A DNA stretch of 49,814 bases, from NCBI GenBank assembly GCA_016710525.1, contig JADJVQ010000057.1, forward strand, positions 1 through 49,814, written 5' to 3'. Shown in pieces: positions 23,127-30,159 of the stretch (position 1 is the first letter of the stretch; each line of letters starts with the position of its first letter). Origin of the DNA: Burkholderiaceae bacterium. GTDB taxonomy: Bacteria; Pseudomonadota; Gammaproteobacteria; Burkholderiales; Burkholderiaceae_E. Made by a program: the position numbers and the translations under genes. The notes beneath the pieces are model-generated. The model ran no database searches. It saw only the letters and a list, made by a program, of their open reading frames with translations, and was not told the DNA's origin.

Positions 23127-25760
23127 ATGCCCCAGGAAGTCAGCACCACTGCGCAGTTCCCGTACAAGGCGGTCACGTTTCTCGTCGTGACCTTTCCGGA
23201 CGGCTCGCGCATCCAGGGCACCGGCACTGTCGTCGGACGAAACGACATCCTGACCGCCACCCACATGGTCTACGACCCGACGGCCGGCGGCTGGGCGGTC
23301 GACGTCGATGTGTATCCGGGCGCCGACTACAACTCGGTACGCGACCGGTTCGACTCGCAGCCTCTGGCCTACGAAAGCGTCGGCTTCCGGCTCGAGGCGT
23401 TTCCAAGCCAGGTCCACTCCGATGGCAGCGACGACACCCTGACCTTCGCCGAGAGCGCCTACGACGTGGCGATCATCGGCCTGGACGTGGCGATCGGCGA
23501 TGCCACCGGCTGGTTCGGGCTGGACTCCGGATCGAACACCAGCACCGTGGCCTATTCGCTGGGCTACCCCGCCAACGGCACCGGCATGATGCTGGCGCGC
23601 CCGCGCATCGAACGCGAGTTCGGATACCAGATCTACTCCACCTATGGCGGGCGCGAACTGATGGGACCCGGCAGTTCCGGCGGCCCGCTGTACGTCTTGC
23701 GCAACGACCAGCCCTTCCTGATCGGGGTGAAGTCCTCCGGCACGAGCGGCGAGTCGAACCACTGGGCCGACATCGGATTCACCTACGAATCGCTGATCCT
23801 GCCCGCGATGGCGCGCAACGACTCGCTGCTGTCGGGCACATCCGCCGCGGGACCCCGGCTGTCGGTCTCGGCCACCTCGGCCAGCCGGGCGGAAGGCGCG
23901 ACCGGTGTCGTCACCGCGTTCCTTTTCGAGGTCGTGCGCAGCGGCGAGCTCGGCTCCGCCAGCACGGTCCAGTGGTCGGTCGGCGGTGGCAGCGGCACGG
24001 GGTCGGCCGACAGCACGGATTTCGTCGGCGGCAGCTTCCCGATCGGCACCCTCGCCTTCAGCCCCGGCGAAGAACGCCGGACGATCCGGGTCGACGTGCA
24101 GGGGGATGCCCATGCCGAGGCCGACGAAGGCTTTCTCGTCACCCTGCTGGCGCCGACCGGCGCGCTGATCGGGCAGGGAAGCGCCTCGGGGCTGATCCTG
24201 AACGATGACCTCGACAATGATTCGGGCGATACCCCGTCGACCGCGGCCGCGCTGGGCAGCCTGGGCGCAGCGAGCACGCTGTCGGTGGTCGAGCACCTGG
24301 ACGACGACGACTACTTCCGGTTCACACCGGTCCAGGCCGGCCTGCTGCGGGCCACCCTCGAGGGCATGACGGACGACGGCGACCTCTATCTGCTCGACAC
24401 CCTCGGGCGGGTGCTGGCCAGCAGCGACAACCCCGGCAGCGACGACGAGGCGGTATCGTGGCTGGTCAACGCCGGCAGCACCTACCTGGTGCGGGTCACG
24501 CCATTCCTGTCGACACAGACCGACTACACGCTGCGCCTGGCCCTGACCGCCAGCGACATCAGCGACGCCGGCGATACGCTGGCCGATGCCAGCAGCCTGG
24601 GGTCACTTCAGGTCAGCACGCCGCAGGTGGTGTCGCAGCTGCTCGACGACCCCGACTACTTCCGCTTCTACGCCACCGGCGCCGGCCGGGTGCAGATCAC
24701 GCTGAACGGCATGCTGGCCGACGGCGACCTGCGGGTGTACGACGATACCCGTTCGGTGCTCGCGCAGAGCCGCAACAGCGGCGCCGCGGATGAATCGGCG
24801 ACGCTGGACGTGGTCGCCGGGCGCTTCTACACCCTGGCGGTCGAGCCCTACAACGGCGCGATCACCTCGTATCGCCTGGCCGCCCAGTACCAGACCGGCG
24901 CCGCCGCCGGGGCGGTGCCGGTGCTGGGCCTGCCGGCCACGGCAGTCTCGGCCCTCGAGTCCGACGGCAGCATCGTGATCGACCTGACCCGGCTCGACGC
25001 GTCCGTCACGCCGGTGACGCTGCACGTGCGTGCCATCGGCGGCACCGCGCTGCCAGGCAGCGACTACCAGCTGCCGGCCAACGGCGAGTTCAGCTTGACG
25101 GGCGCCGCCGCGACGCTGTCGATCGGACTGCTGAACGACCGCCTGATCGAAGCGCAGGAGCAAGCCACGCTGGAAATCCGGCGCGACTCCGCCAGCGGAC
25201 CGCTGGTGGGAACACTGACCCTGCAGATCACCGATGACGACACCGGCGCAGCCAGCCATCCGCCGGTCTATCGCTATGCCAAGCTCTCGGGCGGCATGTA
25301 CTTCTACACCGCCAGCGAGTCCGAACGGCAGGCGATCGCCCGCGACTATCCGGATTTCCGTTTCGAGGGCCCGGTGTTCTACGGCGAGGCCCAGAGCGGC
25401 CCGGGCCTGGCGCCCGTCTACCGCTATGCGAACCTGCGCAACGGCGGCTACTTCTACACCGCCAGCGAAGAAGAGCGGAGCGCCATCGCCGCCGGGTTTC
25501 CCGATCTGCGCTTCGAAGGAACCGCCTTCCAGATTCCCGTCACACCCGCTGGCGGCGGCGTCGTGCCGGTCTTTCGGCTGGCCAGCCTGAGCAGCGGCGG
25601 TTATCTGTTCACTGCCAGCGCCGCCGAGCGATCCTACGCATTGTCACTGGGCGATTGGCGCGACGAGGGCGTGGTTTTCAACGCCTGGCAGAGTGCCTTC
25701 GCCGGCGATTCGCCGCTTGCGGAACTTTCCGCCAACCTCAACCCGGAGTGGCTGCTTTGA
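23127..25760 (+). CDS. Large multidomain trypsin-like serine protease with Calx-beta, PPC and DUF5648-type repeats
   Basis: 877 residues from ATG 23127 (GGAAG upstream). Residues 1-230 are a chymotrypsin-fold protease with His46 (TATHMV), Asp113 (YDVAIIGLD) and Ser184 (GPGSSGGPL). Next come a Calx-beta domain (about 245-360), two PPC-like domains (about 370-575; each has a DDDYFRF- or DDPDYFRF-type motif), a second Calx-beta (about 590-690), and three repeats with VYRYAKLSGG or VYRYANLRNGG then YFYTASESER, as in DUF5648. There is no N-terminal signal, so type I-like export is possible, but no transporter is nearby. Likely an extracellular protease with adhesive repeats. Confidence 0.85.
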   Translation: MPQEVSTTAQFPYKAVTFLVVTFPDGSRIQGTGTVVGRNDILTATHMVYDPTAGGWAVDVDVYPGADYNSVRDRFDSQPLAYESVGFRLEAFPSQVHSDGSDDTLTFAESAYDVAIIGLDVAIGDATGWFGLDSGSNTSTVAYSLGYPANGTGMMLARPRIEREFGYQIYSTYGGRELMGPGSSGGPLYVLRNDQPFLIGVKSSGTSGESNHWADIGFTYESLILPAMARNDSLLSGTSAAGPRLSVSATSASRAEGATGVVTAFLFEVVRSGELGSASTVQWSVGGGSGTGSADSTDFVGGSFPIGTLAFSPGEERRTIRVDVQGDAHAEADEGFLVTLLAPTGALIGQGSASGLILNDDLDNDSGDTPSTAAALGSLGAASTLSVVEHLDDDDYFRFTPVQAGLLRATLEGMTDDGDLYLLDTLGRVLASSDNPGSDDEAVSWLVNAGSTYLVRVTPFLSTQTDYTLRLALTASDISDAGDTLADASSLGSLQVSTPQVVSQLLDDPDYFRFYATGAGRVQITLNGMLADGDLRVYDDTRSVLAQSRNSGAADESATLDVVAGRFYTLAVEPYNGAITSYRLAAQYQTGAAAGAVPVLGLPATAVSALESDGSIVIDLTRLDASVTPVTLHVRAIGGTALPGSDYQLPANGEFSLTGAAATLSIGLLNDRLIEAQEQATLEIRRDSASGPLVGTLTLQITDDDTGAASHPPVYRYAKLSGGMYFYTASESERQAIARDYPDFRFEGPVFYGEAQSGPGLAPVYRYANLRNGGYFYTASEEERSAIAAGFPDLRFEGTAFQIPVTPAGGGVVPVFRLASLSSGGYLFTASAAERSYALSLGDWRDEGVVFNAWQSAFAGDSPLAELSANLNPEWLL

Positions 25761-26839
25761 TGCCATCGACCGACCACCAGCGCTTCTGGAGCCCGGTGGT
25801 CCGAACCCTGACTCCCTACGTGCCCGGCGAACAGCCGCGCATCGACGGCCTGATCAAGCTCAATACCAACGAGCATCCGCTGGGACCCGCTCCGGGTGTG
25901 CTGGCGGCGATCCGCGACGCCGCGGACGACTCGCTGCGCCTGTATCCCGACCCGGATGCGCGCGCCCTCAAGGAAGCGCTGGCACAGTTGCACGGCCTGC
26001 AGCCGGCGCAGGTGTTCGTGGGCAACGGCTCCGACGAAGTGCTGGCGCACGCGTTCTTCGGCCTGCTCGATCATGGCCGGCCGGTGCTGTTTCCGGACGT
26101 CACCTACAGCTTCTATCCGGTTTACTGCGGGCTGTATGGACTGACCGCGCAGCGCATTCCGCTCGACGATCGATTCGGCGTGCGGATCGACGACTACCGT
26201 CGTGACAACGGCGGCATCGTGCTGGCCAATCCCAATGCGCCCACCGGCCGTCTGCTGGCACTGGCTCAGATCGAGCGGCTGCTCGAATCCAACCCCGACT
26301 CGGTCGTGCTGATCGACGAAGCCTACGTCGATTTCGGCGGCGAATCGGCGGTCGGACTGATCGGACGTTTCCCGCAACTGCTGGTCGTGCGGACGTTCTC
26401 GAAGTCGCGTTCGCTGGCCGGCCTGCGGGTCGGCTATGCCATGGGCCACCCGGGGCTGATCGAAGCCCTCGAGCGGGTCAAGAACTGCTTCAACTCCTAC
26501 CCGCTGGACCGGCTGGCGATCGCGGCCGCGGTTGCCTCGGTGCAGGACACCGGCTGGTTCGAACGCAGCTGCGCAGCCGTGATCGCCGAGCGCGAGGCGA
26601 TGTCGGCACGGCTGCATGCGCTGGGTTTCGAGGTCCTTCCTTCGTGCGCCAACTTCGTGTTCGCACGCCACCCGGCGCACGAAGGCGCCGCGCTGCAGGC
26701 GGCATTGCGCGAGCGGCGCATCCTGGTGCGTCATTTCAAGGCGCCGCGCATCGATCCGTTCCTGCGGATCACCGTCGGCACGCCCGAACACGGCCGGGCG
26801 CTGGACGAGGCTCTGCGGGCGATTCTGGCCCCGGGCTGA
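25760..26839 (+). CDS. hisC: Histidinol-phosphate aminotransferase
   Basis: 359 residues; the ATG at 25760 overlaps the protease stop. LNTNEHPLGPAPGV is the typical start region, VFVGNGSDEVLAH and LANPNAPTGR are fold-type I motifs, and the PLP Lys lies in RTFSKSRSLAGLRVGYA. It converts imidazole-acetol phosphate to histidinol phosphate in histidine synthesis. It is unusual that this biosynthetic gene is coupled to a protease gene rather than to the his operon; it may be a second, stand-alone copy. The stop lies at the start of a 16-bp tandem repeat. Confidence 0.92.
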   Translation: MPSTDHQRFWSPVVRTLTPYVPGEQPRIDGLIKLNTNEHPLGPAPGVLAAIRDAADDSLRLYPDPDARALKEALAQLHGLQPAQVFVGNGSDEVLAHAFFGLLDHGRPVLFPDVTYSFYPVYCGLYGLTAQRIPLDDRFGVRIDDYRRDNGGIVLANPNAPTGRLLALAQIERLLESNPDSVVLIDEAYVDFGGESAVGLIGRFPQLLVVRTFSKSRSLAGLRVGYAMGHPGLIEALERVKNCFNSYPLDRLAIAAAVASVQDTGWFERSCAAVIAEREAMSARLHALGFEVLPSCANFVFARHPAHEGAALQAALRERRILVRHFKAPRIDPFLRITVGTPEHGRALDEALRAILAPG

Positions 26840-26901
26840 GCTGGCCCCGGGCTAAGCAGGCCCAGGGCTAAGCAGGCGCCGGGCCGAGCAGGCCCCGGGC
26901 C
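26827..26901 (+). repeat. 16-bp tandem repeat (about 4.7 copies) at the hisC stop
   Basis: Units at 26827, 26843, 26859, 26875 and a partial at 26891, each close to GGCCCCGGGCTAAGCA. The hisC TGA is in the first unit (26837-26839), and the next two units carry TAA at 26853-26855 and 26869-26871, one in each of the other frames. Confidence 0.85.
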
Positions 26902-26911
26902 TCGCGGGGCC
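26891..26911. terminator. Hairpin between convergent hisC and nitronate monooxygenase genes
   Basis: GGCCCCG (26891-26897) pairs with CGGGGCC (26905-26911) across a 7-nt loop. It sits between two convergent stops and could act on both strands. No adjacent T-run is present; a TTTT lies 20 nt further. Confidence 0.4.
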
Positions 26912-26961
26912 GGCCCGCCCGCAAAACGATTTTCAGTCCGGCCCGCAGACCGGCGGCGCCG

Positions 26962-27930
26962 TCACGCCGCCTTGCTCATCAGTTCGCTGCGGGCCTGGTC
27001 GTATTCGCGCTTCAGACGCGCCACGAAGTCGCCCGCGCTCTCGATGGCCTTGACCGCGCCGATGCCTTGCCCGCAGCCCCAGATCGTCTTCCAGGCCTTG
27101 GGCTTTTCGCGGTCGGAGCCGAAGTTCATCTTGCTGGGGTCGCTGACCGGCAGGTTGTCGGGGTCCATGCCCGCATTGATGACCGAGGGCTTCAGGTAGT
27201 TGCCGTGCACGCCGGTGAACAGGTTGGTGTAGAGGATGTCTTCGGCGCCGCTGTCGACGATCATCTGCTTGTAGTCCTCGACCGCGTTGGCTTCCTTGGT
27301 CGCGATGAACGCCGAGCCGATGTAGGCCAGATCCGCCCCCATCGCCTGTGCGCCCAGGATCGCGCGGCCGTTGGCGATCGAGCCCGACAGCAGCAGCGGG
27401 CCGTCGAACCACTCGCGGATTTCCTGGACCAGCGCGAACGGCGACTGCGTGCCGGCATGGCCGCCGGCGCCCGCGGCGACCGCGATCAGGCCGTCGGCAC
27501 CCTTTTCGATCGCCTTGTGCGCGAACTTGTTGTTGATGATGTCGTGCAGCACGATGCCGCCGTACGAATGCACGGCCTCGTTCAGTTCGGGCCGCGCGCC
27601 CAGCGACGTGATGATGATCGGCACCTTGTACTTCACGCACAACTGCAGGTCGTGGTCCAGGCGGTCATTGCTCTTGTGCACGATCTGGTTGACCGCAAAC
27701 GGCGCGGAGGGCGCCTCCGGATGCTGACGGTCGTATTCGGCCAGTTCGGTGGTGATGCGGATCAGCCACTCCTCGAACACCTCCTTGGGCCGCGCGTTCA
27801 GCGAGGGGAAGGAACCCACGATGCCGGCCTTGCACTGGGCGATGACCAGGTCGGGGTTGGAAATGATGAACAGCGGCGAGGCCACGACGGGCAGGCGCAG
27901 GCGGTCACGCAGGATGGGAGGCAGGCTCAT
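26962..27930 (-). CDS. Nitronate monooxygenase (2-nitropropane dioxygenase family)
   Basis: 322 residues. The TIM-barrel FMN enzyme shows LRLPVVASPLFIISNPDLVI at the start, GLIAVAAGAGGHAGTQSPFA with the His-containing loop, and GAQAMGADLAYIGSAFIATK for FMN phosphate binding. It oxidises alkyl nitronates such as propionate-3-nitronate. About 40% of visible motifs are shared with the second copy at 33748-34749. The ATG is at 27930. No clear operon partner; the LysR-like fragment lies upstream on the same strand, 145 nt away, and may regulate it. Confidence 0.9.
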   Translation of the reverse strand: MSLPPILRDRLRLPVVASPLFIISNPDLVIAQCKAGIVGSFPSLNARPKEVFEEWLIRITTELAEYDRQHPEAPSAPFAVNQIVHKSNDRLDHDLQLCVKYKVPIIITSLGARPELNEAVHSYGGIVLHDIINNKFAHKAIEKGADGLIAVAAGAGGHAGTQSPFALVQEIREWFDGPLLLSGSIANGRAILGAQAMGADLAYIGSAFIATKEANAVEDYKQMIVDSGAEDILYTNLFTGVHGNYLKPSVINAGMDPDNLPVSDPSKMNFGSDREKPKAWKTIWGCGQGIGAVKAIESAGDFVARLKREYDQARSELMSKAA

Positions 27931-28075
27931 GAGGGCGCTCGAAAGTCGTTGCGGGGAAGCCGCAAAGGTACGTTCAGGCGAACGCCGACGTCAAATGAAC
28001 TCTGGCCCGATTTCGCCCGGCCGGCCGCGCGCGTTCCGCAATGCACCCGGTCTCCCGCGCCGGGCGCGCGGCGAG

Positions 28076-28414
28076 CTATTGCGTCACGGCAACCCGCGCG
28101 CCGGCGCCCTGGTCTTCTGCCTGTCGGGAGAGCCGGTCGTCCAGCTCCTCGAAGGTCGAGAACAGCACCCGGCAGGTCTGGTAGACCTCCTCGCCCGCCG
28201 GCGTCAGGCGCATGCCCCGCCCGGCACGCTCGAACAGCGGCTGGCCGAGCGATTCCGACAGCTTCTTGATATGGATGGAGACAGTGGGCTGCGACTGATG
28301 CAGCATCTCCGCGGCACGGGAGCAGCTGCCCAGGCGGGCGGTCGCCTCGAAGGCGACCAGTTGCGGCAGGGTGCCGTGGCGGAGATATCGACGTAGACGG
28401 GCGCGTTCCATCAT
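28076..28414 (-). CDS. LysR-type DNA-binding domain only (truncated regulator)
   Basis: 112 residues from the double ATG at 28414/28411. The whole winged HTH is present: GTLPQLVAFEATARLGSCSR, AAEMLHQSQPTVSIHIKKL, and FERAGRGMRLTPAGEEVYQT. The frame then ends, and the roughly 200-residue effector-binding domain is missing. Only 145 bp separate it from the nitronate monooxygenase, so the missing part cannot be hidden in another frame. It may be a remnant, or a working HTH-only repressor. It is downstream of, and on the same strand as, the riboswitch. Confidence 0.8.
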   Translation of the reverse strand: MMERARLRRYLRHGTLPQLVAFEATARLGSCSRAAEMLHQSQPTVSIHIKKLSESLGQPLFERAGRGMRLTPAGEEVYQTCRVLFSTFEELDDRLSRQAEDQGAGARVAVTQ

Positions 28415-28520
28415 TCACCTTCGAGAAGGATGACGAGTTCGACAACCGCGACGTTGGAAACGTGGCGGACCTTGCCCCAAGAACAAGCGCCCGGCAAAAA
28501 GATGCTCAGGCGAAGTCCGC

Positions 28521-28632
28521 GGCAAAGGTCTCGCTTGCAGCGGATTCATTCCCGCTGCCACCTGGACCGGGCCACCCGAGACACCGGATGGCCGTAATGA
28601 CGACCCAGACGAAAAAAGCTACTCCCCTTTGA
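28521..28632 (-). ncRNA. yybP-ykoY (Mn2+-sensing) riboswitch, minus strand
   Basis: Read on the minus strand, 28630-28618 is AAAGGGGAGUAGC, the strongest signature of the yybP-ykoY family, and 28529-28521 is ACCUUUGCC, its conserved 3' element. The outer helix P1 forms: CAAAGG (28631-28626) pairs with CCUUUG (28528-28523). The span of about 110 nt is normal. Members bind Mn2+ and usually control TerC-type or MntP exporters. Here the RNA points away from the TerC gene (plus strand, 28866) and toward the LysR fragment, which starts 107 nt downstream. Downstream GGCAAGG (28476-28470) could compete for the same 3' strand. A U5 run lies at 28500-28496. Confidence 0.8.
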
Positions 28633-28733
28633 GGGGGGGACGCACCGGCCGAAGCCTGCGCATCTCCAGGTTCGACATTAGCCGAGCCGCTCGCACCACG
28701 CAATAACCTCCTTACAAGCGGTAGGTCTTCATC

Positions 28734-28767
28734 CATGACGAATCGCAATGCATAACGATTCGTCATG
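28734..28767. promoter_or_regulatory. Perfect 12-bp inverted repeat, candidate operator or hairpin
   Basis: CATGACGAATCG (28734-28745) and CGATTCGTCATG (28756-28767) are exact complements separated by 10 bp containing ATGCAT. Lying 99 bp before the TerC ATG and about 100 bp behind the riboswitch, it could bind a metal-responsive dimer acting on both divergent transcripts. Confidence 0.5.
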
Positions 28768-28865
28768 AATCGGCGCCGCCGTTTCCACACAATCGGTCCC
28801 TTGCAACGGGTTCTTCCCACCAGCTGACGCAGCCCGCTCCGCTGGAACCGACTCAGGGCCTTCCG

Positions 28866-30125
28866 ATGGACATCCTCTCCGCACAATTCCTATCCGCCCT
28901 GCTGGCCATCGTCGTCATCGACCTTGTGCTGGCGGGCGACAACGCGATCGTGATCGCACTGGCCGCGCGCAAGCTGCCGCCCGACCTGCAGCGCCGCGCC
29001 GTCATCTGGGGCTCGGTCGGCGCGGTGGTGGTGCGCAGCCTGATGACGATGGCGGTGGTGTGGCTGCTGAAGATCCCCGGCCTGCTGCTGGCCGGCGGCG
29101 CCCTGCTGCTTTGGATCGCGGTCAAGCTGATGACACCGACCGATGAGCACGGCGAAGACGGCGTGGACGCCTCGACCACCTTCCTGGGCGCGATGAAGAC
29201 GATCGTGATCGCCGATGCGGTCATGGGCGTCGACAACGTGCTGGCGGTGGCCGGCGCCGCGCACGGCAGCTACCTGCTGGTCGTGCTGGGTCTGCTGATC
29301 AGCGTGCCGATCGTCGTCTGGGGCAGCACGCTCCTGCTCAAGCTCACCGAACGGTTTCCGTCGATCGTCATGCTGGGCGCGGGCGTGCTGGCCTTCACCG
29401 GCGTGAAGATGGCGCTGTCCGAACCCCTGCTCAAACCCTGGCTGGCCGACCTGGGACATTTCTCACTGCTGGCCTACCTGCTTGGGGTGGGGGGCGTGAT
29501 GCTGATCGGCACGGCTCGCCAGGCCAATGGCAAGCTGGACCATGCCCTGCGGGGACATCAGGCGCGCTTTGCCACGCCCGATGCGCCGCTATCCGAGTTC
29601 CACACCGAAGGAGAGACGACGATGAACAAGATTCTGGTGCCGATCGACGGGTCGGAAAATTCGATGGACGCCCTGCGCCACGTGTTGCGCACCAACCCTG
29701 CGGACGCGCTGCAGGTCCTGGTCCTCAACGTGCAGCCTCTGCTCACGCGGCACATCTCCCGCTTCGTGTCGGCCGGCGATCGCGACGCCTGGCGCCAGGA
29801 GCGGGCCGACAGCGCCACCCACAAGGCGCGCGAGGAACTCCAGCGGCACCGCGTTTCCTACGCGGTCAAGGTGGCGCTCGGGTCGCGGGTCGAGGCGATC
29901 ACCCAGACGGCCCAGGAAGAGGGATGCACGAAGATCGTGCTGGGCACGGCCCGCAAGAACTCCCTGACCCGTCTGGTCGAGAACTCGGTCACGACGCGCC
30001 TGCTCGAAGACTCGCCGGTGCCGGTCGAAGTGGTCGCCGGGCGCCAGGCATCGACCTGGGAGCGCTGGGGCGTTCCGGCCACCCTGGGCGCCGCGCTCGC
30101 CGCCGCGGTGGCCGTCGCCGACTGA
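28866..30125 (+). CDS. TerC-family membrane protein fused to a universal stress protein domain
   Basis: 419 residues. Residues 1-230 are TerC/YjbE-like with about seven membrane segments and the paired acidic sites VLAGDNAIVIAL and DAVMGVDNVLAV that bind metal. TerC proteins are linked to Mn2+ efflux and metallation of exported proteins. From residue 254 (MNKILVPIDGSENSMDALRH), a UspA domain follows, ending LLEDSPVPVEVV and a hydrophobic tail. The junction has GAAGGAGA 6 nt before an in-frame ATG at 29622, so the UspA part may also be made alone, or the two were separate genes. TerC and Usp are normally separate. Confidence 0.8.
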   Translation: MDILSAQFLSALLAIVVIDLVLAGDNAIVIALAARKLPPDLQRRAVIWGSVGAVVVRSLMTMAVVWLLKIPGLLLAGGALLLWIAVKLMTPTDEHGEDGVDASTTFLGAMKTIVIADAVMGVDNVLAVAGAAHGSYLLVVLGLLISVPIVVWGSTLLLKLTERFPSIVMLGAGVLAFTGVKMALSEPLLKPWLADLGHFSLLAYLLGVGGVMLIGTARQANGKLDHALRGHQARFATPDAPLSEFHTEGETTMNKILVPIDGSENSMDALRHVLRTNPADALQVLVLNVQPLLTRHISRFVSAGDRDAWRQERADSATHKAREELQRHRVSYAVKVALGSRVEAITQTAQEEGCTKIVLGTARKNSLTRLVENSVTTRLLEDSPVPVEVVAGRQASTWERWGVPATLGAALAAAVAVAD

Positions 30126-30159
30126 TCCGCCGGGGGCGATCAGCGGCTATATTGGCCGC

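Larger units (their letters stand above)
28415..28865. other. 450-bp gene-free region upstream of TerC
   Basis: Lower G+C than the rest of the window. It holds the minus-strand riboswitch (28521-28632) and a 12-bp inverted repeat (28734-28767). A minus-strand frame through it has a good-looking AAGGAGG (28713-28707) but overlaps the riboswitch and encodes nothing recognisable. No convincing promoter for TerC was identified. Confidence 0.6.

Noticed and set aside
4446..26901. The tandem repeats as a CRISPR array or phase-variation locus
   Set aside because: There are no unique spacers between units, and none lies in a promoter or contingency-type gene with a clear on/off switch.
28506..28706. 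A minus-strand small ORF with AAGGAGG and a TTG start, about 65 codons, before the LysR fragment
   Set aside because: It runs straight through the riboswitch and its translation has no recognisable features; the Shine-Dalgarno match is probably chance.
28866..30125. The TerC-UspA fusion as a certain sequencing artefact
   Set aside because: The frame stays open without a homopolymer at the junction, so I keep both possibilities.
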